DNA of 9,739 nucleotides. Source: an uncultured Chloroflexota bacterium (GTDB lineage: Bacteria; Chloroflexota; Anaerolineae; Aggregatilineales; Phototrophicaceae). This document shows, in pieces, positions 1 through 6,407 of this stretch; position 1 is the first letter of the stretch, and each line of letters starts with the position of its first letter. The stretch spans positions 1 through 9,739 of the forward strand of contig CAIVEA010000028.1 in assembly GCA_903904765.1 (NCBI GenBank), in the 5' to 3' direction. The notes under the pieces are model-generated. The model was not told where the DNA came from and ran no database searches. It was given only the letters and a program-made list of their open reading frames with translations. The position numbers and the translations under genes were made by a program.

Positions 1-41
1 AGGGCAGAACCGGACGTGGCACTCCGCAAATTCCCCTCCAT
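1..41 (-). CDS. Possible start of a further minus-strand gene (5' end only)
   Basis: An ATG on the minus strand at 41-39 opens a frame that stays open to the left edge (13 codons, beginning MEGNLRSATSG). It lies 46 nt downstream of the phosphatase stop codon and is preceded by a G-rich stretch (GGGGGGA) that could act as a ribosome binding site. A partner of the phosphatase, such as an anti-sigma kinase or STAS protein, would fit this position, but 13 codons are too few to recognise any family. This is a weak call and the frame may be chance. Confidence 0.15.
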   Translation of the reverse strand, partial: MEGNLRSATSGSA

Positions 42-87
42 GCCCACTTATCCCCCCCACCTTATCTGATTCCGTTGTGGAAGCACT

Positions 88-1356
88 TCATCCTGTATAG
101 CGAACCACCAGCATCGTCAGGTCATCAAACGGGACAACACCTTCGCCAAAAGCATCCACCGACTTCAGGATATGACCTACTATTTCGCCCGCCGAAAGCT
201 GACCGGATTCAGCAATCGCCCGCGACAGGCCATCTTCGCCAAAGTTCGCGCCAGCCGGATTCTCGGCATCGGTCAGGCCGTCGGTGTAGTACACCAGCAC
301 ATCACCCGGCTGCAATTGCAGTTCAGTTTCGTGTAACGGGTTATCCGCGAACCAGCCAATCGCCCGCCCGCCCTGCGGCATAAACAACACTTCGCCCGTC
401 GCCGCACGGTAGACAGCAGTCGGGTTATGTCCAGCGTTGATGTGGATGCTCTGTCCGTTGCGGTGGAATACGCTGTGGTACACCGTGACGAACATCCCGC
501 TTTCGGCATCATCCAGAATCAGATCATTGGTCTGACTGAGCGTGTCACGGGGGGGTAACCCCGCGAAGGCATAACTGCGAATCATCGTGCGTGCTACCGC
601 CATGAACAACGCGGAAGGCGCACCTTTATCCGAAACATCCGCCATCACTACGCCGAACGTATCCTCGTTCAGCGCAAAATAGTCATAGAAATCGCCCGCC
701 ATCTCGCGTGCGGAAAGCCACACCGCCTCGATCTCATAGCCGGGAATTTGCGGTTTACGGCGGGGTAGCAATCCCTGTTGAATCTGCCGCGCTAATTGAA
801 GCTCATGCTCCAGACGGCCTTTTTCCACCGCTACGCCGTACAGACGGGCATTTTCGAGCGTGATACCCGCTTGATTCGCAATCGCGCTCAGCAAGTCACG
901 ATCTGCCTCGGTAAAGTTGCCCGAACGCATCGAAGTGTCTACATACACCACACCCACCAAACGGTCTTGAATCAGCATCGGCGCACACAAGATAGCACGC
1001 AACCCGCGCATGATGATGCTCTGTCCGGGCGTGATGCGAGTGTCGAACATGGCGTTGTTGGTGAGAAGCGCCTGCCGTGTGGACACCACCTGATTCACAA
1101 TTGTGGTACTGTAGGCTTCTTCCTTCGCCAGCGTTTCACCACTGACTCCGCGTGCGCCTAGCAACGTGAGTTGCCCCGTTTCCGGCGAATAGCCCATCAA
1201 CACGCCGCGCTCAGCTTTGGTGGCGCGCATCATCGAGTCAATCGCATTGGCGATAGCCGCGTCGAACTCCAGACTAGAATTCATAGTCATCGAAATCTCA
1301 TACAGCGTCCGCAGATGATCGGGGCCTAAGTTGGATGAAAGAATTGGGGCGTTCAT
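88..1356 (-). CDS. GAF domain-containing PP2C/SpoIIE-type serine phosphatase (RsbU-like)
   Basis: This 422-aa cytoplasmic protein is predicted to dephosphorylate a phosphoserine/threonine protein, typically an anti-anti-sigma (STAS) partner, in response to a signal sensed by its N-terminal domain. A GAF domain spans roughly residues 15-172 (RGVLMG, then LVGVVYVDT and DRDLLSAIANQAG). A helical linker with the RsbU-type signature LQLARQIQQGLLP lies at about 187-198, and the SpoIIE/PP2C fold fills about 205-420. Metal-binding motifs are present: GDFYDY (D222), MADVSDKG (D240), YTDG (D359) and DDLTMLV (D411/D412). No membrane segment is seen. The start at 1356 is supported by AAGAAGG seven bases upstream (1364-1370) and by a strong -10 box further up. 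The gene is divergent from the oxidoreductase operon. Related proteins often carry FHA or PAS domains as well; only GAF is seen here. The family is confident; the sensed ligand and the target are unknown. Confidence 0.93.
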   Translation of the reverse strand: MNAPILSSNLGPDHLRTLYEISMTMNSSLEFDAAIANAIDSMMRATKAERGVLMGYSPETGQLTLLGARGVSGETLAKEEAYSTTIVNQVVSTRQALLTNNAMFDTRITPGQSIIMRGLRAILCAPMLIQDRLVGVVYVDTSMRSGNFTEADRDLLSAIANQAGITLENARLYGVAVEKGRLEHELQLARQIQQGLLPRRKPQIPGYEIEAVWLSAREMAGDFYDYFALNEDTFGVVMADVSDKGAPSALFMAVARTMIRSYAFAGLPPRDTLSQTNDLILDDAESGMFVTVYHSVFHRNGQSIHINAGHNPTAVYRAATGEVLFMPQGGRAIGWFADNPLHETELQLQPGDVLVYYTDGLTDAENPAGANFGEDGLSRAIAESGQLSAGEIVGHILKSVDAFGEGVVPFDDLTMLVVRYTG

Positions 1357-1394
1357 CTAGATGCCTTCTTTTGTTCGCATGCGTGCCAATTCGG

Positions 1395-1403
1395 ATTATA
1401 GCA
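1395..1403 (-). promoter_or_regulatory. Extended -10 promoter for the GAF-SpoIIE phosphatase gene
   Basis: On the minus strand the sequence reads TGCTATAAT, a perfect TATAAT hexamer (1400-1395) with the TGn extension. It lies 38 nt upstream of the ATG, so a transcript would have a leader of about 30 nt that includes the Shine-Dalgarno sequence. The best -35 candidate is poor (TTCGCT at 1424-1419, 18-bp spacer, 3 of 6 matches), as is usual for extended -10 promoters. It suggests recognition by the housekeeping sigma factor. Confidence 0.6.
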
Positions 1404-1438
1404 CCGCCCTGATGGCCTAGCGAATGCCCCCCCGCCAC

Positions 1439-1447
1439 TGTTAAACT
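1439..1447 (+). promoter_or_regulatory. Weak candidate -10 for the plus-strand operon
   Basis: TGTTAAACT is a TGn extension followed by TAAACT (4 of 6 matches to TATAAT). It lies 41 nt upstream of the oxidoreductase ATG. No good -35 hexamer is visible at the right distance. It is listed because the divergent gap 1357-1488 must hold the promoter of the five-gene unit if that unit has its own start, and this is the best match found. Confidence 0.22.
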
Positions 1448-1488
1448 CACCTGAAAATAGCGCATCTGAAGGGTAAAAGGTCGCAAAA

Positions 1489-2505
1489 ATGTTATTTGAC
1501 GTAACAATTTTCCCCAAGGATTTGAACCATGCTGCCAGCATCGCCCAGCAGGTCGAAGCACTGGGATTCAGCGGGCTATGGACAGCCGAAACCTCCCACA
1601 ACCCGTTTCTCCCCCTCACCCACGCCGCCAGCGCAACGCAGCGCATCTCCATCGGGACGGGGATCGCCGTCGCCTTCCCACGCAGTCCGATGGTAGTCGC
1701 CAACGTCGCATGGGATTTAGCCGAGCAGTCCAACGGACGCTTCATTCTGGGGTTAGGTACGCAGGTGAAGGCGCACATCACCAAACGCTTTAGCACTGAG
1801 TGGAGCGCCCCCGTGCCACGCCTGCGGGAATACATCGGCAGCCTGCGCGCCATCTGGCAATCATGGCAAACCGGAACGCCGCTGCGCTACACAGGCGAAC
1901 ACTACCGCTTCACCTTTATGACACCTTTTTTCTCGCCCGACCCGATGCCTTATTCGGATATTCCCATCTATATCGCGGGCGTGAATGATGGTCTGTGCCG
2001 GCTGGCGGGCGAGTTGTGTCAGGGGTTTCACGTTCACCCCTTCCACACCGTGCGCTATCTGCGGGAGCGAATCATCCCCAACATCGAAGCCGGAGCAACC
2101 AAAGCCGGACGCACCCGCGCCGATGTGCAGTTGGCATGTGCCCTATTCGTGGTAACAGGGCGCAACGCGGACGAGATGCAGGCCAACAGCATCCTCGCCA
2201 AATCACAAATCGCCTTCTACGCCAGCACACCCAGCTACCGTGCCGTCCTCGATCTGCACGGCTGGGACGATCTCGGCACACGCTTGAACACCATGATCCG
2301 CGAAAATCGTTGGGGCGAATTGTGGACGGAAATCAGCGACGATATGCTCAACCAGATCGCCGTCGTCGCCCCGCCGGACGAACTGCCCTACCGCGTGCGC
2401 GAACGTTATGATGGGTTGCTTGACCGCGTGGGCTATTATTTCCCGTTCGTGCCGCAAGAGGCCGATAAGCAATACTTATGGGAAGCCGCCGCACGCGCCT
2501 TCTAG
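1489..2505 (+). CDS. LLM-class F420-dependent oxidoreductase (TIGR03617-like)
   Basis: This 338-aa cytoplasmic flavin/F420-type oxidoreductase has the bacterial luciferase-like TIM-barrel fold. Seen in the sequence: an N-terminal strand and helix ending in ALGFSGLWTAET (about residues 24-35), the run NGRFILGLGTQVKAH at 82-96, and RLREYIGSLRAIWQSW at 111-126. Later come MTPFFSPDP (144-152), the strand IPIYIAG (158-164) and HVHPF (181-185). The GLGTQVKAH and MTPFF features match the F420-dependent subgroup described as TIGR03617 more closely than the FMN alkanal monooxygenases. The substrate cannot be deduced. The start is backed by AAAAGG at 1475-1480, eight bases upstream. It is the first gene of a co-directional set, and the next gene starts 31 nt after its stop. 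The presence of this family implies that the host makes F420 or FMNH2 for it; no F420 biosynthesis gene is in view. Confidence 0.9.
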   Translation: MLFDVTIFPKDLNHAASIAQQVEALGFSGLWTAETSHNPFLPLTHAASATQRISIGTGIAVAFPRSPMVVANVAWDLAEQSNGRFILGLGTQVKAHITKRFSTEWSAPVPRLREYIGSLRAIWQSWQTGTPLRYTGEHYRFTFMTPFFSPDPMPYSDIPIYIAGVNDGLCRLAGELCQGFHVHPFHTVRYLRERIIPNIEAGATKAGRTRADVQLACALFVVTGRNADEMQANSILAKSQIAFYASTPSYRAVLDLHGWDDLGTRLNTMIRENRWGELWTEISDDMLNQIAVVAPPDELPYRVRERYDGLLDRVGYYFPFVPQEADKQYLWEAAARAF

Positions 2506-2536
2506 CGAACATTACTGTAACTTTTAAGGAGATCGT

Positions 2537-3616
2537 ATGCTTTTGAAATCATCGTCCAGCCTATTGTTCGCCCTACTCTTTGCGTTCCTCGTCGGCATAG
2601 GGACGACAACCGCACAAGACCCCACTATCACACTCATTCCGATGAACAGTCAGGGCTACGGGTTGCGCTTGTCGCCGGATGGCAGCACGTTCGCTATCTT
2701 TGAAATTGGTGCGATACACGGTGATGAAGTTAATCCGGCCTATTTGCCGATTCGCCTGTACGACACCGCCTCGCAAACGCTGCTGCACCAACTGAGCGCC
2801 TCCGCTGACTACGCGATTGATGCCACCTTCTCGACAGACGGGAAGCGGCTGATTTCCTATCACGGGGATGCCTATCTGTACCTGTGGGATGTCGAATCTG
2901 GAACGCTCATCAAGCGCATTCCGACGCTCAACGGACTCAGCACCCTACAGTTCATGCCGGATAACCGCACCGTCGCGCTCTTGCAAGCCACGATTCCGAC
3001 CCTCATGCTCCTCGATACCGAAACCAACGCCATCACCACGATAATGACGCAGCACTACCCAAATTTAGCGCAGTATCGCGCCAGCTTTCAGGAGAAAATA
3101 GCCTTTTCCATCCTCGGACTGAGCGCCTCGCCGGATGGCACAACCCTCGCCACCGCCACCAGCTACAACGACATCTGGCTGTGGAACGTAGCGGATGGCT
3201 CGTATCGTGCGCTGGTGATTTCCGAAGAAACTGTCCCCATGCTCGGCCTGCGCTCGATTCAGTATTCACTGGATGGTAGCCTGCTGGGATACGCAGACAC
3301 CACCGCCGAACAAATTCGTATTTTCGATGTCCAGTCCGGTCAGGAAGCGCACAACTTGCCAGCCACCGATGTCAGTTCCTTCGCGCTCGCGCCGGATAGC
3401 CAATCGGCAGCGTGGGTGGATAAGAGCGGTATGCTACATCTGGTTGACCTGAGCGCACCGGATACCACCCGTGATGTGGCGCTCAACCTGCCCGAAGGTA
3501 TCCGTGTGATCGCCCCTATCGGCAGCCTGAAATATATCGGCGACGGTCAAACGCTCATTCTGGGCGGACTGGTGAATATGAGAGGCGAAAACGTCGTCGT
3601 CCTCATCAGCCTCTAA
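2537..3616 (+). CDS. Exported WD40-like beta-propeller protein
   Basis: This 359-aa protein has a typical Sec signal peptide: a short basic start (MLLK), a hydrophobic core at about residues 9-21, and a likely cleavage near TTTAQ at 23-27. There is no lipobox cysteine, so it is predicted to be secreted or loosely surface-bound. The mature part carries degenerate WD40/YVTN-type blades, visible as repeated S-P-D-G turns (LSPDGS at 45-50, SASPDG at 196-201, SLDGS at 244-248). Strands ending in W/F-D/N occur at LYLWDVESG (114-122), IWLWNVADG (213-221) and IRIFDVQSG (260-268). About five to seven blades fit the length. Propellers of this type are usually binding scaffolds; no catalytic motif is seen and no ligand can be assigned. 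A strong Shine-Dalgarno sequence, AAGGAGA, sits at 2526-2532. The M20 genes follow 35 nt downstream on the same strand. Confidence 0.83.
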   Translation: MLLKSSSSLLFALLFAFLVGIGTTTAQDPTITLIPMNSQGYGLRLSPDGSTFAIFEIGAIHGDEVNPAYLPIRLYDTASQTLLHQLSASADYAIDATFSTDGKRLISYHGDAYLYLWDVESGTLIKRIPTLNGLSTLQFMPDNRTVALLQATIPTLMLLDTETNAITTIMTQHYPNLAQYRASFQEKIAFSILGLSASPDGTTLATATSYNDIWLWNVADGSYRALVISEETVPMLGLRSIQYSLDGSLLGYADTTAEQIRIFDVQSGQEAHNLPATDVSSFALAPDSQSAAWVDKSGMLHLVDLSAPDTTRDVALNLPEGIRVIAPIGSLKYIGDGQTLILGGLVNMRGENVVVLISL

Positions 3617-3651
3617 AACGCATCGGTTATCAACGTAAGGAATAAGAACAC

Positions 3652-5031
3652 ATGACTGCTGCCTCGGCTTATGCCCAAACACACTTCCGGCGCTTCTGCG
3701 ACCAGTTGAAAGACTTGCTGCGGATTCCCAGCATCAGCACGCTACCCCAGCACTTTGCCGATGTCGAACGCGCCGCTGAATGGATTGCGGACGATCTGCG
3801 CCGCATTGGTTTCCACACCGTCGAAATCATCCCCACCAGATGGCATCCGGTGGTCTACGGCGAATGGATGGGCGCGGGGAAAGATGCGCCCACCGTACTC
3901 GTCTACAGCCATTACGATGTGCAGCCCGCCGAGATGGCCGATGGCTGGCACACGCCGCCCTTTGAACCCACCGAGAAGGATGGCAAAATCTTCGCACGCG
4001 GGGCGATTGACAGCAAAAGCAATGTCATTTCGCAGTTGAAAGCGGCGGAATCGCTGATCGCCACCGGAACTGCCCCCTGCAACATCAAGTTGCTATTCGA
4101 AGGTGACGAAGAAACCTCGTCCGAAAACATGAATGTATTTGTGAAAGCCAACCGTGACCGCCTGCGCGCCGATGTGATCGCCATCTGCGATGGCAGCATG
4201 TCTGATCGCGAACAGCCTGATCTGGCTTACGGGCTGCGCGGCGTGGTCTGCATGGAACTGGAAGTGTGGGGGCCGAAGCAGGATGTCCACAGCGGGCATT
4301 ACGGCGGCACGGTGCATAACCCGATTCAAGCACTGGCGGAGATCATCACGCAGTTGCACAACCCGGATGGCAGTGTGGCCGTCCCCGGCTTCTACGACAC
4401 GGTACAACCGCTTTCGGAAGAAGAACGCGCCGAACTGAAAAAGGCGCTCCCGTGGATCGAAACCGAATGGCAAGATGTGGCCGCCGCGCCGCAACCGTGG
4501 GGTGAAAGCGCCTACAACCTGCATGAGCGCATCGGGGCGCGCCCCACGCTGGAGATCAACGGAATTGCGGGCGGCTTCGCGCAGGAGGGATTCAAGACGG
4601 TGCTGCCGGGGCGCGCCCTCGCCAAAATCTCGTGCCGCCTCGTCCCCGATCAGACCAGCGTCCCCATCTACGAGAAAATCCGCGACTATCTAGCCACCAT
4701 CACCCCGCCCACCGTGCGCTCAGAATTCCGCCTGCTGGAAACGGGCGAACCCGCCGTGATTGACCGTCACGGGGCAGCGGTGCAGGCCGCCAGCGCCGCG
4801 CTGGAAACAGTGTGGGGCAAAAAGCCGTTCTTCGTGCGCGAAGGCGGCAGCATTCCAGTGGTGGTAGACCTCCAGCGCGAACTGCACTCGGATATAGTGC
4901 TGCTCTCGTTCGGTTACAAAGGCTGCGCGGCGCACGGCCCGAACGAACACGTTTACCTGAACATCTGGGAGCGCGGCATCCAGACCATGATCGCTTTCTA
5001 CCACAACATCGGCGCGAGGAAACAAGCATGA
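3652..5031 (+). CDS. M20 family metallodipeptidase, tandem copy 1
   Basis: This 459-aa protein has no signal peptide and is predicted to be a cytoplasmic two-metal (Zn/Mn) dipeptidase of the CNDP2/Dug1-like M20 group. The likely metal ligands are H87 (SHYDVQP), bridging D120 (GAIDSKS), E154, D180 (AICDGSM) and H428 (CAAHGPNEH). The catalytic base is E153 (EGDEETSS). The lid/dimerisation domain covers about 195-375 and contains H213 (DVHSG), the His that reaches the partner active site in CNDP2. REGGSIP is present at 396-402. Compared with copies 2 and 3, two usually conserved motifs are altered: DDKG has become DSKS, and DGAH has become CAAH. The metal ligands themselves are intact, so activity is expected, perhaps with a different substrate range. 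The start is supported by AAGGAA at 3637-3642. Its TGA overlaps the ATG of copy 2 (ATGA), so translation is probably coupled. Exact substrates are unknown. Confidence 0.93.
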   Translation: MTAASAYAQTHFRRFCDQLKDLLRIPSISTLPQHFADVERAAEWIADDLRRIGFHTVEIIPTRWHPVVYGEWMGAGKDAPTVLVYSHYDVQPAEMADGWHTPPFEPTEKDGKIFARGAIDSKSNVISQLKAAESLIATGTAPCNIKLLFEGDEETSSENMNVFVKANRDRLRADVIAICDGSMSDREQPDLAYGLRGVVCMELEVWGPKQDVHSGHYGGTVHNPIQALAEIITQLHNPDGSVAVPGFYDTVQPLSEEERAELKKALPWIETEWQDVAAAPQPWGESAYNLHERIGARPTLEINGIAGGFAQEGFKTVLPGRALAKISCRLVPDQTSVPIYEKIRDYLATITPPTVRSEFRLLETGEPAVIDRHGAAVQAASAALETVWGKKPFFVREGGSIPVVVDLQRELHSDIVLLSFGYKGCAAHGPNEHVYLNIWERGIQTMIAFYHNIGARKQA

Positions 5032-6407
5032 CCCCGATTCACAGCTATATTGATTCGCATTTCGAGTCTTTCAAAGCACAGTTATTCGACCTGCTGCGGA
5101 TTCCCAGCGTCAGCACCGCGCCCGACCATGCTGCCGATGTGCGCCGCGCCGCCGAATGGGTGGCCGCCGACATGCGCCGCATCGGTCTGAACAACGTCGA
5201 GATTCTGCCCACCGACGGGCATCCCATCGTCTACGGCGAATGGTTGGGCGCGGGCGCGGATGCCCCCACTGTCCTGATCTACGGTCACTACGATGTGCAA
5301 CCCGCCGCCCTCGCGGACGGTTGGCACAGTGACCCGTTCCAGCCGGAAGAACGAGAGGGGTTCATCTACGCACGTGGTTCGAGCGACGACAAAGGGCAGA
5401 TGTTCGCCCATCTGAAAGCGGCGGAATCGCTGCTGGCTGACGGCGGCAAACCGCCTGTGAACCTAAAATTCCTGATCGAAGGTGAAGAAGAAATCGGCTC
5501 GGTGCATCTGGGCGAGTTCGTCAGCACCAATCACGAACGGTTGGCCGCCGATGTATGCGTCATCTCTGACAGCGGCATGCCCACCGCCGATCAGCCGTCC
5601 ATCGTGTACGCCCTGCGCGGCATCCTCGCACTAGAATTAGAAGTGTGCGGCCCATCTGCCGATCTGCACAGCGGCGCGTATGGCGGGGCGGTGCATAATC
5701 CGCTTCAGGCACTAGCCGAAATCCTCGCGCAGTTGCACACACCGGATGGCCGCGTGACCGTCCCCGGATTCTACGATGATGTGCTGGAACTGACCGAACA
5801 AGAACGGACGGAACTGGCGAAGGCCGGCATGGACGAAGCACGTTGGACGCAAATGACCGGAATCCCGCGCAGCTGGGGCGAATCACAGTTCGCCATCCAC
5901 GAGCGCACCGGAGCGCGTCCCACGCTGGAGATCAACGGCATGGCAGGCGGCTACCACGAAGAAGGCTTCAAAGCCGTGCTGCCCGCCCGCGCCATCGCCA
6001 AAATCTCGTGCCGCCTAGTCGCCAACCAGAACCCGGATCGCATCAGCGAATTGGTGCGCGCGCACATCCTCTCGCTCGTCCCGCCCAGCTTCCGCGCCGA
6101 AGTGCGCGTCAAACGCGGCGCACCACCGGCTTTCGTGGACATCACCACACCCGTGATGACCGCCGCGATTGCCGCTTATGAGCAGGGATGGGGTAAGCGA
6201 CCCGTGTTCATGCGCGAAGGCGGCAGTATCCCCGTTGTGTCCGACTTCCAGCGCGAACTCCATCTGCCTGTGATTCTGATGGGGTTGGGGCTAAACAACG
6301 ACGGCGCGCACGGCCCGAACGAACATTATCATACCGAGATGTTCCGCAAAGGGATTCACACCGCCGCCTATTTTTATGCCGAAATTGCCAAAGGACAATC
6401 GAAATGA
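5028..6407 (+). CDS. M20 family metallodipeptidase, tandem copy 2
   Basis: This 459-aa cytoplasmic M20 dipeptidase is the copy closest to the family consensus. The likely metal ligands are H87 (GHYDVQP), D120 (GSSDDKGQ), E155, D181 (VISDSGM) and H428 (DGAHGPNEH). The catalytic E154 lies in EGEEEIGS, the lid-domain H214 in DLHSGAYGG, and the substrate loop REGGSIP at 396-402. The frame is open further upstream to an ATG at 4812. The ATG at 5028 is chosen because it gives the same length and the same N-terminal layout as copy 1 (helix, DLLRIPSVST, RRAAEW) and forms an ATGA overlap with the copy 1 stop. No separate strong ribosome binding site is evident, in keeping with translational coupling (the best candidate is GAGGAAACA just upstream). 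The stop again overlaps the next start by ATGA. It shares islands of identical nucleotides with both neighbours, which indicates local duplication. Confidence 0.95.
   Translation: MTPIHSYIDSHFESFKAQLFDLLRIPSVSTAPDHAADVRRAAEWVAADMRRIGLNNVEILPTDGHPIVYGEWLGAGADAPTVLIYGHYDVQPAALADGWHSDPFQPEEREGFIYARGSSDDKGQMFAHLKAAESLLADGGKPPVNLKFLIEGEEEIGSVHLGEFVSTNHERLAADVCVISDSGMPTADQPSIVYALRGILALELEVCGPSADLHSGAYGGAVHNPLQALAEILAQLHTPDGRVTVPGFYDDVLELTEQERTELAKAGMDEARWTQMTGIPRSWGESQFAIHERTGARPTLEINGMAGGYHEEGFKAVLPARAIAKISCRLVANQNPDRISELVRAHILSLVPPSFRAEVRVKRGAPPAFVDITTPVMTAAIAAYEQGWGKRPVFMREGGSIPVVSDFQRELHLPVILMGLGLNNDGAHGPNEHYHTEMFRKGIHTAAYFYAEIAKGQSK

Noticed and set aside
75..383. A plus-strand frame of 102 codons at the left end
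   Set aside because: It is antisense to the conserved C-terminal PP2C motifs of the phosphatase and is rich in Arg, Pro, Ser and Gln, as expected for a shadow frame.
1353..1853. A 166-codon open frame on the minus strand opposite the oxidoreductase gene
   Set aside because: It lies entirely across the well-supported oxidoreductase start and the divergent promoter region, has no recognisable domain, and has the composition of an antisense shadow.
4812..5027. In-frame upstream extension of the second M20 gene to an ATG at 4812
   Set aside because: The extra 72 residues overlap the conserved C-terminal coding part of copy 1 and are Arg/Pro-rich, unlike any M20 sequence. The start at 5028 matches the N-terminus and length of copy 1.
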